Position numbers and translations under genes: made by a program
The notes under the pieces: model-generated
What the model saw: only the letters and a program-made list of their open reading frames with translations
What the model was told of the DNA's origin: nothing
The model's database searches: none
In this document: positions 31,723 through 40,641 of the stretch, one piece after another
How the letters are laid out: each line of letters begins with the position of its first letter
Numbering within the stretch: position 1 is the stretch's first letter
Assembly (NCBI RefSeq): GCF_900113025.1
Contig: NZ_FONT01000001.1
Span: 124,001-188,000, forward strand
Length of the DNA: 64,000 nt
Direction: 5' to 3'
From: Alteribacillus iranensis
GTDB taxonomy: Bacteria > Bacillota > Bacilli > Bacillales > Marinococcaceae

Positions 31723-32619
31723 GTGTTGTTAGGCTCGCATGTTTCCATGAATGGTAAAAAAATGCTGCTAGGTTCCAGTGAGGAAGCAGCCTCTTACGGA
31801 GCAACTACTATGATGATTTATACGGGTGCTCCTCAAAATACACGAAGAAAACCAATAGAAGAATTAAATATAGAAGCTGGCAGTGCCCATATGGAAGAAA
31901 ACGGTATCGAAGAAGTAGTGGTCCACGCCCCGTATATCATTAATATAGCGAATACATCAAAACCAGAGACATTTCAATTAGGTGTCGAATTCCTTCAATC
32001 TGAAATTGAACGAACAGAAGCTTTGGGGGCGAAGCAAATCGTTCTGCACCCGGGCGCACATGTAGGTGCCGGCGCTGAAGCAGGGATAAAAAAGATCATC
32101 GAAGGTTTAAATGAAGTCATTCGCCCTGACCAGGACGTTCAAATCGCACTCGAGACAATGGCTGGTAAAGGATCCGAAATAGGTCGTACGTTTGAAGAAC
32201 TTGCTGCAATTATAGATGGGGTTACTTATAACGAAAAGTTATCAGTATGCTTTGACACATGCCATACGCATGATGCGGGGTATGATATTATTGGAGATTT
32301 CGATAACGTATTAAATTCATTCGACAAAGTCATTGGAATAGAACGTTTAAAAGTACTTCATGTGAATGATAGTAAGAATGAAAAAGGGGCAGCAAAAGAC
32401 AGACACGAAAACATCGGATTTGGTCATATCGGTTTTGAAGCCCTGAATACAATAGTTCACCATCCTGAATTTACGAAAATACCGAAGATCCTTGAGACTC
32501 CGTATGTAGGAACGGATAAGAAAAATAAAAAACCTCCTTATAAACATGAGATCACCATGTTTCGTGATAAATCCTTTAATGAAAATATGAAAAAGGAACT
32601 TTTGTTGCAGGAAATCTAA
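31723..32619 (+). CDS. nfo: Endonuclease IV
   Basis: A 298-residue AP endonuclease of the TIM-barrel type. Zn-ligand blocks include [71 protein letters not shown] and ETP. The last long block is split here only for description. It nicks DNA 5' of abasic sites. It starts at GTG 31723 after AAGGGGG and follows cshB by 16 bases. Confidence 0.96.
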   Translation: MLLGSHVSMNGKKMLLGSSEEAASYGATTMMIYTGAPQNTRRKPIEELNIEAGSAHMEENGIEEVVVHAPYIINIANTSKPETFQLGVEFLQSEIERTEALGAKQIVLHPGAHVGAGAEAGIKKIIEGLNEVIRPDQDVQIALETMAGKGSEIGRTFEELAAIIDGVTYNEKLSVCFDTCHTHDAGYDIIGDFDNVLNSFDKVIGIERLKVLHVNDSKNEKGAAKDRHENIGFGHIGFEALNTIVHHPEFTKIPKILETPYVGTDKKNKKPPYKHEITMFRDKSFNENMKKELLLQEI

Positions 32620-32656
32620 CATGAATGAAGAATTATTAATATTACTAGCAACTTGA

Positions 32657-32692
32657 ACATACACCAGGGCCGCGTGAAACCCTGGTGTATTT
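32657..32692. terminator. Bidirectional terminator between nfo and yqfT
   Basis: ATACACCAGGG (32659-32669) pairs perfectly with CCCTGGTGTAT (32680-32690). T-rich flanking sequence lies to the right; the genes on both sides converge. Confidence 0.75.
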
Positions 32693-32693
32693 G

Positions 32694-32951
32694 TTAACGA
32701 ATATATTCATGAAATAGTTTCTCAAGAAGTTGGTATGTCTTCGGCGTAACAGCTTTCTTAGCGTTGTGTAATAAGTGTAACAGTGAATCCTTGTCGTCTA
32801 ATGACCATTGGTTTGTCTTCACAAGGTGCAATAGTGCAACAGCTTCCTCATGAGAAACGTCAATTCCATAAAGCGAACCATAGTGGGTAATATCTTTCGG
32901 ATGCAATTCTGATATTTTATATTTTATCCACTGATCTTTAAAATGGTTCAC
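32694..32951 (-). CDS. yqfT: DUF2624 family protein YqfT
   Basis: An 85-residue helical protein, GTG start after GGGGTAAGG on the minus strand. The sequence (KISELHPKDITHYGSLYGI...TPKTYQLLEKLFHEYI) fits the DUF2624/YqfT family of Bacillaceae. No function is known. It lies beside nfo, as in B. subtilis. Confidence 0.83.
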   Translation of the reverse strand: MNHFKDQWIKYKISELHPKDITHYGSLYGIDVSHEEAVALLHLVKTNQWSLDDKDSLLHLLHNAKKAVTPKTYQLLEKLFHEYIR

Positions 32952-33176
32952 AACCTTACCCCCCTTTTAAGAACGGATGTATGAAATACCATACTCATCA
33001 TATGAATAAAGTAAGGAGGCGTGATTTTATTAACAATTATATGGAGCCCTCCATAAAAAGAGAGTGCGTTTTCTGAAAAATCTAGTATAATGAAATTGGG
33101 GATGAAGTATTAATAGGCTGGATAGGAAATGGCAGCACCAAGAGGAGATTGGATTGGCTATTTAAGGAGGGGTTTT

Positions 33177-34544
33177 ATGTACGAGCTATTAGGCACTCTT
33201 CATAGCGCTGAGTTTCGGAGGGAATTCGACAATTTAAGGACTGATATAGAGCTTATTCTCGATTTAGAAGGATATATCATAGCACTTAATGAATACGGTG
33301 AAAGATATTTCCAAGAAGAAAGCCGTTATTTCTATGATTATCTGGAGGATGAAGAAAAAGAACGCGCATTTGGGTATATCAGCCAATTAACAAGTTCCGG
33401 AACCGATTTAGATGTAACGCTAAGTCATCACTTTGGTGAAGAGTATGAAAACATCCATTATCGAGGAAAACAAGTTGATGGGTATATTTTATTGAATGGA
33501 CGCCCTCTTTTACCAGAACCAGTTTTTTCTGAGGACATATCTGCTTTGATGCCTCATTTCGAGCATGCTTGCGCAATTATGGATTCTCATTTAAATGTTA
33601 TTCAATATAATCACACCTTTGAAGAATATATGGATGATGATATTACAAACAGTCAAAATATGCTTCTGCTTGCCAATCGAGAAGATGGGATGGCTTGCAT
33701 ACCGCGGCTGGTACAAGACGTACTTAGAAAAAAGACAAACCTTCAGCTGGAAGTGAAAAATGATCAAAGTGGGGAGCACCTTCGGCTGAAAGGAATATAT
33801 TTAAAAAATTCTGGCTGTGTCTTATTTATGCTGTATGATCTCTCCATTGAGAAAAAATATACGAGACTGCTCACTTATCAGGATCAAATGGAATCTGTTT
33901 CATATCTAGCGGCTGGTGTCGCACATGAATTACGTAATCCATTATCAGTCATTAAAGGATTTCTTCAATTGTCATCTTTAACAGATAGCTTTCATAAATA
34001 CTCAGATACCATTTTATCGGAGACTAATAGAATGAATGAAATTATTGATAATTTTTTATCTGTTGCTCGCAAGAAAACGAAAAAAGAACTGCGATCTCCA
34101 AAATATTTATTGAACAGTGTGATTGATATAATTAAATCAGAATGTCTCATGCAAGATATCCACTTTGATTATAGAGTAAAACCAGTATCGAAAAAGTTAG
34201 AAGTTAACGAATCTTCATTTAAACAAATTGTATTGAATGTTTTGCGTAATTCTATTGAAGCGTTTTCTTCGGAAAACAAAAAGCATACTTTTTCATTAAA
34301 CAGCTACTAAAATGACAATTATTTGGTTATCCAAATGAGTGACAATGGTCAAGGAATCCCGCAAGATGTATTAGAAAGTTTAGGGAAACCATTTTATACG
34401 ACCAAAGAAAAAGGTACAGGAGTAGGTATTCCGTTATGTAAAAAAATTATGGAGGAACATGACGGTATATTTAATATCGAAAGCAGTACAGGAGAGGGTA
34501 CTGTAATAACGGTGGCATTCCCTTTAAGTGATAAAGAAGCATAA
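33177..34544 (+). pseudogene. Orphan sensor histidine kinase with an in-frame stop
   Basis: The frame from ATG 33177 (after AAGGAGGGG) encodes a PAS-like sensor region (about residues 120-235), a HisKA box with GVAHELRNPLSVIKGF (phospho-acceptor His about residue 250) and an N-box NVLRNSIEAF. TAA at 34308-34310 stops it after HTFSLNSY. The same frame continues at once with NDNYLVIQMSDNGQGIP (G1) and GTGVGIPLCKKIMEEH (G2), ending at 34544. The domain would be complete with one sense codon. No membrane segment and no partner response regulator are nearby, as in sporulation kinases. The kinase is probably inactive unless the stop is read through. Confidence 0.85.
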
Positions 34545-34551
34545 CCATTCG

Positions 34552-34586
34552 AAACCAGCAGAACAGAGACGTTCTGCTGGTTTTTA
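34552..34586 (+). terminator. Terminator after the histidine kinase
   Basis: AAACCAGCAGAAC pairs perfectly with GTTCTGCTGGTTT around AGAGAC, with a T run. Confidence 0.88.
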
Positions 34587-34653
34587 TGTATACGTGTAAG
34601 GGTGGATGAAAGAGAATGTGAACGCATTTTCGCACCATGATGAATTACTTTCC

Positions 34654-34713
34654 TTTACTTTGCCAGCGTTCTTTTGTATACTCAAAAAGCACAAATCGTA
34701 ATTGTTCTGATTG
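34654..34713 (+). promoter_or_regulatory. znu operon promoter with Zur-box-like operator
   Basis: TTTACT (34654-34659), 17 bases, TATACT (34677-34682) makes a fair sigma-A promoter. Just downstream, AAATCGTAAT (34693-34702) matches the left half of the Bacillus Zur box exactly. One base later GTTCTGATTG matches the right half at six of ten positions. Placement over the transcription start fits zinc-dependent repression by the Zur encoded in the same operon. Confidence 0.65.
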
Positions 34714-34738
34714 AGATGTCCTGTAAGGGGGGAGAGTA

Positions 34739-35509
34739 ATGTCAACACAGGAAAATGGAGTTATACAAATTGAGAATGTCTCCTTTCGGTATGGTACACA
34801 GAACGTACTGGAAAAAGTAAATTTAACAATAGAGCAAGGGTCTTTTTTAGGGCTGGCCGGCCCAAACGGCTCTGGAAAATCGACTCTCATAAAAATTATT
34901 CTTGGATTTGAGACGCCAGATATGGGACGTGTCACTTTGTTTCATGTTCCGGTCTCAAAATTTAAAAACTGGGAAAAAATAGGATACGTTTCACAGAAAG
35001 CGAATAGTTTTAACACCGGATTTCCTGCTACTGTCTATGAAGTAGTGTCCATGGGTCTTTATGGGAAAATCGGGTTATTCCGATTTTTAAATAAGAAACA
35101 TAAGAAAAAAATTGATGAGACATTACAGTTGGTAGGGATGAGGGAATTTAAGCACCGATCAATTGGTGAACTGTCAGGAGGGCAGCAGCAGCGTGTGTTT
35201 ATAGCTAGAGCGTTAGTGAGCGAGCCGGAGGTTTTAATATTAGATGAACCAACCGTAGGGGTGGATACACAATCTGTCCAACAATTTTATCATTTAATGA
35301 GCCATTTAAACCGAGAGAAAAAGATCACGCTTTTGCTGGTTACCCACGATATTGGAGCGATGACTAAATATGTTACGCATGTTGCTTGTTTAAATAAACG
35401 GCTTCACTTTCACGGTTCCTCCCATGACTTCGAAGAGAGTGAATTATCTTCATTATATGGGCATGATGTAACGATGATTACACATGAACATGACCACGGA
35501 GGGGCATAG
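34739..35509 (+). CDS. znuC: Zinc ABC transporter ATPase
   Basis: A 256-residue ABC ATPase of the metal (ZnuC/AdcC) class. Walker A GPNGSGKSTLIK, signature LSGGQQQRVFIARAL, Walker B VLILDEPTVGVD and the H-loop VTHDIG are present. The His-rich C-terminus (HEHDHGG) is typical of zinc transporters. It energises the two permeases encoded downstream. AAGGGGGGAG precedes the ATG. A Zur-like box lies upstream. Confidence 0.93.
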   Translation: MSTQENGVIQIENVSFRYGTQNVLEKVNLTIEQGSFLGLAGPNGSGKSTLIKIILGFETPDMGRVTLFHVPVSKFKNWEKIGYVSQKANSFNTGFPATVYEVVSMGLYGKIGLFRFLNKKHKKKIDETLQLVGMREFKHRSIGELSGGQQQRVFIARALVSEPEVLILDEPTVGVDTQSVQQFYHLMSHLNREKKITLLLVTHDIGAMTKYVTHVACLNKRLHFHGSSHDFEESELSSLYGHDVTMITHEHDHGGA

Positions 35510-35512
35510 CAA

Positions 35513-36358
35513 ATGCTAGAAGTGATGTGGAAGTATGATTTTCTACAGTATGCCTTTTTTGTAGGTATTGTTATCGGTTTCCTTGCCCCTGTTCTTGGGG
35601 TTTTTATTGTGGTAAGAAGGCAGGCAATGATAGCAGATGCCTTATCGCATATCACCTTGACTGGAATTGCTTTTCATCTTTATTTGGCTCAATCTGCGAC
35701 ATTTCTGCAAACTGTTCATCCCTTATATATGGGGATGGGATTTGCTGTTGCTGGCTCCATTATTATGGAAAGGCTTAGAAATGTGTATTCTGCTTACAAA
35801 GAATTAGCAGTTCCTATTATTTTGTCTATTGGTATTGGACTTGGGGTTGTGTTTTTATCATTAGCCGATGGCTTCAATAATGATTTATTCCAATATTTAT
35901 TTGGAAGTATTATTGCCGTATCACAAGGTGATGTGTGGTTAATTAGTGTGGTTGCCCTGGTAGTGGTTTTGCTGCTTTTCTTTTTTTATAAAGAGTTGTT
36001 TTTTATGTCATTTGATGAGGAACAAGCGAAGATCAGCAGCATTCCTGTTCGTTCCGTAAACCTTTTATTTTCTGTAATGGCCGCTTTGGTCATTGCGTCG
36101 TCTATGAGAATTTTAGGGATTTTACTCGTTTCTTCCTTAAGTATTCTTCCTGTAGCGGCAGCTATGCAAGTAGCAAAAAGTTTTAAACAGACGTTTTTGT
36201 ATGCTGTGTTATTCGGGGAAATTTCAGTGATCGCCGGTTTGATTACTGCTTTTTACTTAGATGTGGCACCTGGCGGAATGATTGCTATTTTTGCTCTCAT
36301 TCTTCTCCTGCTTGTTCTTTCAGGAAAGAAATATGATAAAATACGGCGGCTAAGATAG
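35513..36358 (+). CDS. znuB: Zinc ABC transporter permease, first copy
   Basis: A 281-residue integral membrane protein of the ABC-3 family with about eight transmembrane helices. The N-terminal block GVFIVVRRQAMIADALSHITLTG is split as GVFIVVRRQAM and DALSHITLTG. It forms the channel for zinc with ZnuC. It starts 4 bases after znuC. A second, related permease follows. Confidence 0.92.
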   Translation: MLEVMWKYDFLQYAFFVGIVIGFLAPVLGVFIVVRRQAMIADALSHITLTGIAFHLYLAQSATFLQTVHPLYMGMGFAVAGSIIMERLRNVYSAYKELAVPIILSIGIGLGVVFLSLADGFNNDLFQYLFGSIIAVSQGDVWLISVVALVVVLLLFFFYKELFFMSFDEEQAKISSIPVRSVNLLFSVMAALVIASSMRILGILLVSSLSILPVAAAMQVAKSFKQTFLYAVLFGEISVIAGLITAFYLDVAPGGMIAIFALILLLLVLSGKKYDKIRRLR

Positions 36359-36374
36359 AAGGGAGGGACCATTA

Positions 36375-37208
36375 ATGGAATGGACATTTATAGAAAGAGG
36401 CTTCACGGCTGCATTAATTATTGGCTTGATTGCCCCTCTTGTTGGTGCTGTATTAGCCGTGCGACGTTCTTCCATAATTTCTGAATCATTGTCACATGTT
36501 ACACTAACTGGCATATCTGCCGGTGTGTTACTCAGCCAAACGGTAAACATGGTCTCCATTAACCCTTTATATACAGGTTTTGTTTTTGCATTAGCAGGCT
36601 CACTGATCATTGAGAAATTAAGACAAACCTATTCTCATTTTCAGGAATTGGCATCTCCGATTATTTTATCAGCAGGAGTAGGAGTTAGTGCCGTACTCAT
36701 GAGCATATCGCCATCGGGTTACGGTGAATGGTATGATTATCTCTTTGGAAGTATTGTATCTGTTACCAAAGAGGATCTTATATTTATCAGTGTGACGGCA
36801 GGCGTGATATTACTTATATTTTCTCTTTATTCGAAAGAGATTAAATCGGTTTCGTTTGATCAAGAATTTGCACGAGTTTCAGGAATCTCGACTTCACACA
36901 TTAATTTTATTTTTTCCTTGTTGGTCGCTCTTGTTATTTCCATGTCGATGAAAGTCGTTGGTGTCTTACTAGTGGGGGCCCTTATTTCCCTGCCTGTAGC
37001 AAGTGCCATGCAATTCGCAAAAAGTTTCAAGCAACTGTTAGGTTGGAGTGTTTTGTTTGGAGAATTTGCTGTTTTGATTGGGGTGTATACCTCCTATCAT
37101 TTTAACATAGCCACTGGTGGCATGATTGTCGTGATCTTAGCTGTTATCATGTTAGCAGCAGTTGTATTGCGAAAAAACAGCATGCTATACCGTTTATTAA
37201 ATAGATGA
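36375..37208 (+). CDS. Zinc ABC transporter permease, second copy
   Basis: A 277-residue ABC-3 permease similar in plan to the preceding one (GAVLAVRRSSIISESLSHVTLTG in two parts; FGSIVSVTKEDL). About eight transmembrane helices. The two paralogues could form a heterodimeric channel. No znuA substrate-binding protein lies in the operon, so it must be encoded elsewhere. GGGAGGGACC precedes the ATG. Confidence 0.9.
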   Translation: MEWTFIERGFTAALIIGLIAPLVGAVLAVRRSSIISESLSHVTLTGISAGVLLSQTVNMVSINPLYTGFVFALAGSLIIEKLRQTYSHFQELASPIILSAGVGVSAVLMSISPSGYGEWYDYLFGSIVSVTKEDLIFISVTAGVILLIFSLYSKEIKSVSFDQEFARVSGISTSHINFIFSLLVALVISMSMKVVGVLLVGALISLPVASAMQFAKSFKQLLGWSVLFGEFAVLIGVYTSYHFNIATGGMIVVILAVIMLAAVVLRKNSMLYRLLNR

Positions 37209-37262
37209 TCGTAATTTCTCCCTCTTGTACGTTGTGTGTATTATTTTGTTAGGAGGGTTATA

Positions 37263-37688
37263 ATGAATGTACAAGAAGCACTAGAAAAATTAAAAAAGGC
37301 TGGATATAAATATACTGGAAAACGTAAAACCTTATTAGAGCTATTTGCCACTGAAAAGAGATACATGTCTGCAAAAGAGATCCTGGCTTCGATGAAGGGT
37401 TCTTACCCGGGGATCAGCTTTGACACTGTGTATCGGAATCTTTCTCTATTTGAAGAGTTAAATATTGTGGAAGTAACTGAATTAGAAGGGGAAAAACGCT
37501 TCCGGTTTAACTGTTCATTCACCCATCATCATCATCACGTCATTTGTATGGAGTGCGGGAAAACAAAGCAAATTTCGGTTTGCCCGATGGACTGGATGAC
37601 AGAAAACGTAAAGAATGATGATTTTACAGTAACTGGTCATAAATTTGAAATTTATGGATGCTGTGCAGACTGCCAAGCTTCTCTCTAA
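37263..37688 (+). CDS. zur: Zinc uptake regulator, Fur family
   Basis: A 141-residue Fur-family regulator. The N-terminal winged helix includes YKYTGKRKTLLELF and FDTVYRNLSLFEEL. Metal sites are THHHHHVICMECGK (a His cluster plus CxxC) and the C-terminal CCADCQ. ATG 37263 after AGGAGG is chosen. Location with znuCB and the Zur-like box upstream of znuC favour Zur over Fur or PerR. Confidence 0.92.
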   Translation: MNVQEALEKLKKAGYKYTGKRKTLLELFATEKRYMSAKEILASMKGSYPGISFDTVYRNLSLFEELNIVEVTELEGEKRFRFNCSFTHHHHHVICMECGKTKQISVCPMDWMTENVKNDDFTVTGHKFEIYGCCADCQASL

Positions 37689-37804
37689 GTAAGTAGTTAA
37701 TCTTGGTTCCCTTTCTCCTAATTACCAGATTGAAACGAATAGGTACCGGTGATAATAAAAATGCTCTTTCAGAGAGGAAGAAGAGCAGGGAGGGGGGAAG
37801 CAGC

Positions 37805-38194
37805 ATGGACGAATTCGAGAAGCGATCAAGAGAAGAAAATGAGTCGCGTTTGACGGATGAGCCTAGAGCTGAAGAGACTTTGGCTGATGCATATGATGTA
37901 GAGGCTGCCTCTGAAATCGCAACACCAGGAGTAGGAGAACGCCATACAAGAGATGAGGAACGAAATGAAATAGAAACGGATACTGGGGACGAATCAATGG
38001 GTAGAGGAATAGGGATAGCGGCTATCGTACTGAGTATATGTTCGCTATTCTTTCTGCCGATTATTACGGGGGCCGCGGGAATTATTCTCGGTATTCTCGC
38101 GATCAGACGTGAAACGAGAGGAATGGGATACAGTGCGATTGTTATTGGTGCTATATCCATTATGATGACACTATTCTTTAATCCATTTATGTGA
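37805..38194 (+). CDS. Small membrane protein with acidic N-terminus (DUF4190-like, YqfX position)
   Basis: A 129-residue protein. The first 60 residues are highly charged and mostly acidic. Two or three transmembrane helices follow (GIGIAAIVLSICSLFF; TGAAGIILGILAIRRE; AIVIGAISIMMTLFF), a pattern like DUF4190. It lies between zur and ispG, where yqfX is in B. subtilis. ATG 37805 follows AGGGAGGGGGG. The function is unknown. Confidence 0.8.
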   Translation: MDEFEKRSREENESRLTDEPRAEETLADAYDVEAASEIATPGVGERHTRDEERNEIETDTGDESMGRGIGIAAIVLSICSLFFLPIITGAAGIILGILAIRRETRGMGYSAIVIGAISIMMTLFFNPFM

Positions 38195-38202
38195 CGGCAT
38201 GA

Positions 38203-38240
38203 GAAAAAGCTGTTCCGAGCTGATTCGGAACAGCTTTTCA
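38203..38240. terminator. Bidirectional terminator before ispG
   Basis: AAAAAGCTGTTCCGA pairs with TTCGGAACAGCTTTT around GCTGA. A and T tracts on both sides suit the convergent genes. Confidence 0.9.
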
Positions 38241-38249
38241 TTCATTCAT

Positions 38250-39362
38250 TTATAGAGGTGTTGATTGGGACTTCTCTTTTTCTTCCTGAAAATATTCTTC
38301 AGCAATAGCATCGACTTCTTTTTTCAGTTCTTCCACCATTGTTTCTTCCGGTACTTTTCGAATAATCTCCCCGTGACGGAAGAGAAGACCTTCCCCACGA
38401 GCACCTGCTATCCCGATATCCGCTTCCCTTGCCTCGCCTGGTCCATTAACAGCACAGCCCAAAACCGCTACTTTAATAGGTGCTTTAATCGTGGAAATAT
38501 ATTCCTCTACTTCATTTGCAATACTGATGAGGTCTATTTCGATGCGGCCGCATGTAGGACATGAGATGAGTGTGGCTGCATTGGAGGCAAGACCAAATGT
38601 TTTTAGAAGTTCGCGTCCTACTTTCACTTCTTCGATTGAATCCGCACTCAATGAAATACGTAGGGTATTTCCAATTCCTTTGCTTAATATGGCCCCAAGA
38701 CCTGCTGCACTTTTTACGGTACCGGCAAATTGAGTTCCTGATTCTGTGATACCAAGATGTAGAGGATAAGAAAAAGCCTTTGCTGCTTTTTCGTACGCCT
38801 CAATCGCCAGGTTAACATCCGAAGCTTTCATGGAAACAACGATGTCATAGAAATCCAGGTCTTCCAATATCTTTATATGATGGAGAGCGCTCTCCACCAT
38901 ACCATCTGCAGTAGGATAGCCGTATTTATCTAAGATTCTCTTCTCTAATGAACCTGCATTTACCCCGATACGGATGGGGATATTTTTATCTTTTGCCGCT
39001 TGAACGACGGCTTCTACTTTGTCTCTCTTTCCGATATTACCGGGATTTATTCGAATCTTATCCGCCCCGCCTTCAATCGCTTTTAAAGCAAGACGATAAT
39101 CAAAGTGAATGTCTACTACTAGCGGGATGTTAATACGCTTTTTGATTTCAGGGATGGCCTCGGCTGCCTCCATATTAGGACAAGCTACACGGACAATTTG
39201 ACATCCAGCCTCTTCTAAGCGTCCAATCTCCGCTACGGTTGCTTCTATATCGTGTGTTTTTGTTGTTGTCATGCTTTGTACAACAACTTCATTATTGCCA
39301 CCAATAACAACATCCCCGACTTTGACAGGTCTAGTATCTTTGCGGTGGGTGATTTGGGTCAT
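38250..39362 (-). CDS. ispG: 4-hydroxy-3-methylbut-2-enyl diphosphate synthase (flavodoxin)
   Basis: A 370-residue IspG. The TIM barrel begins [23 protein letters not shown] and [10 protein letters not shown] are typical. The 4Fe-4S ligands are in SCPTCGR and [11 protein letters not shown]. It converts MEcPP to HMBPP. ispH at 28786-29730 uses the product. A promoter-like sequence lies upstream on the minus strand. Confidence 0.97.
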   Translation of the reverse strand: MTQITHRKDTRPVKVGDVVIGGNNEVVVQSMTTTKTHDIEATVAEIGRLEEAGCQIVRVACPNMEAAEAIPEIKKRINIPLVVDIHFDYRLALKAIEGGADKIRINPGNIGKRDKVEAVVQAAKDKNIPIRIGVNAGSLEKRILDKYGYPTADGMVESALHHIKILEDLDFYDIVVSMKASDVNLAIEAYEKAAKAFSYPLHLGITESGTQFAGTVKSAAGLGAILSKGIGNTLRISLSADSIEEVKVGRELLKTFGLASNAATLISCPTCGRIEIDLISIANEVEEYISTIKAPIKVAVLGCAVNGPGEAREADIGIAGARGEGLLFRHGEIIRKVPEETMVEELKKEVDAIAEEYFQEEKEKSQSTPL

Positions 39363-39502
39363 ATATCCATTCGCCCCTTTTGTAAGTTGATAACTGTGTG
39401 GGTTCGAAAAAACTTACGCCGTTTAAATGTGCGGCGATCCTAGTAGTTTTTCCTTGCTTATCACAATACAATGCGATATCAGCAAAAAATTCTCACGAGA
39501 AC

Positions 39503-39532
39503 ATTGTATCAGTGTCTTAATTAGTTTGGCAA
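39503..39532 (-). promoter_or_regulatory. Candidate sigma-A promoter of ispG
   Basis: On the minus strand, TTGCCA (39532-39527), an 18-base spacer and TACAAT (39508-39503). Both boxes are close to consensus. The leader to ispG would be about 130 bases. Confidence 0.45.
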
Positions 39533-39659
39533 GCACGGGACTTATTCATGAGAAGTCATTGATCGCATTCAACTGTGGCAACGTGTATGTGTAAAAATAA
39601 TCCTCGAGATTATTGGAGCTAATTATCGCGAAAAACATCTTATGGAGGGTGGTTTCGTC

Positions 39660-39749
39660 ATGAGTGAACGTAGCGAGGACTACGTCAAACCCTTGAAAGG
39701 TTCTTCACCCATGAAGAACGAGGGAGAAAGTGGCCAGAGTAATGTGTAA
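39660..39749 (+). other. Hairpin cluster with a possible 29-residue ORF
   Basis: GGAGGG (39644) precedes ATG 39660 and a 29-codon frame beginning MSERSEDYVKPLKG. The same DNA carries three adjacent hairpins: CGTAG/CTACG, CCTT/AAGG and the perfect GTTCTTCA/TGAAGAAC with a CCCA loop. A structured RNA or the remnant of a mobile element is as likely as a real peptide. I do not recognise it. Confidence 0.3.
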
Positions 39750-39794
39750 TACCTATGTTATACCTTTTAGCTATATAATTTTCTAGCGTATTTA

Positions 39795-39997
39795 TTGACT
39801 GGAAGGAGCGTCGGGCGATGACTCCTGCGGGAAATGCATGAGTCTTGAGACTCCGCAGACCCGCTTTAGAGGGTCGAGGAGGCTCAAGCCATGCCCGCGG
39901 CAAAGAAGACACAGTGAAAGCAAACGTAGTGCAGCTTGAACGGATGTCGCACTTGTGCCTGTGGTGAAAGCATTCGCCCAGAGCGAGTGGAAGTCAA
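39795..39997 (+). repeat. GC-rich structured intergenic element, copy B
   Basis: It is bounded by TTGACT (39795) and AGTCAA (39997). The core at 39830-39905 reads GACTCCTGCGGGAAATGCA, then TGAGACTCCGCAG, the hairpin GACCC/GGGTC, then CGAGGAGGCTCAAGCC and ATGCCCGCGGCAAAG. It has the same block order as copies A and C, with about 90 extra bases at its 3' side. It occupies most of the yqfZ-ispG gap. Confidence 0.8.
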
Positions 39998-40155
39998 ACC
40001 CCCCCTTAGGTAATAAACGGTGTCAAAAATCGGGTGCTGGAAATATTAGTGCAATAACCTGCTCTAGGAAAGCTTGACGCATACTGGCAAGGAGGATAAC
40101 GGTTTGAATAGGAGCAGTAATCATGAGTAACACGCTGAATAAAAGGTCACGAATA

Positions 40156-40536
40156 TTAAGGAGATGTGGTATATAGAGGGAAAATATAAGTTGCATCAGC
40201 TTTAATTTCATTAGGAGATAAGCCATCATTTAATTTTTGAAAGTCGTCGCTAATTTGTTGAATAGATGCAGGGACAGGTCCGCTATGTAATTTTTCCACA
40301 ATCGTTAATACAGTTTGTCCGCGCTCGACTGTAACCTCTGCCGTCTTTTGGCCGTCTAATACCGAGGAATTGCCATTTAATTCTGAGATATGATTATCTA
40401 TGTTTGTGTTATCCTCAGAAGGAGAGGAGTTGGTTTGAACTCCCGAAGATTGCTGGGAGAGGGTCCCTTCAGAAAAATCATAATAAACAGCAATACCAAT
40501 TACAACTATCACAATAAATAATAACAATCTTTTCAT
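40156..40536 (-). CDS. yqfZ: YqfZ-like membrane-anchored protein with LysM-like domain
   Basis: About 126 residues. An N-terminal signal anchor (LLLFIVIVVIGIAVYY) is followed by a Ser/Asn-rich linker and a C-terminal LysM-like domain (EVTVERGQTVLTIVEKLH...DATYIFPLY). The start at 40536 (MKRLLLF) is preferred to 40551. It lies upstream of ispG, as yqfZ does in B. subtilis. A cell-wall-facing role is inferred. Confidence 0.8.
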   Translation of the reverse strand: MKRLLLFIVIVVIGIAVYYDFSEGTLSQQSSGVQTNSSPSEDNTNIDNHISELNGNSSVLDGQKTAEVTVERGQTVLTIVEKLHSGPVPASIQQISDDFQKLNDGLSPNEIKADATYIFPLYTTSP

Positions 40537-40641
40537 TTTACATTCCTCCATACGTAGACATTCACGTTATAATGTATACGTATGGAAAAGCTATAATATT
40601 CTCGTCCACTCAAACAAAGAGCGAAAGAAGGAGAGTATCAT

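Noticed and set aside
33129-34544. Histidine kinase first read as a frameshift between two ORFs
   Set aside because: Both ORFs have the same frame (starts differ by a multiple of three). The break is a single TAA at 34308-34310, so it is recorded as a nonsense codon.
37624-38241. 205-codon minus-strand ORF opposite the small membrane protein after zur
   Set aside because: Ser/Ile-rich shadow; the plus-strand frame has a strong RBS and sensible membrane topology, and a terminator lies at the shared end.
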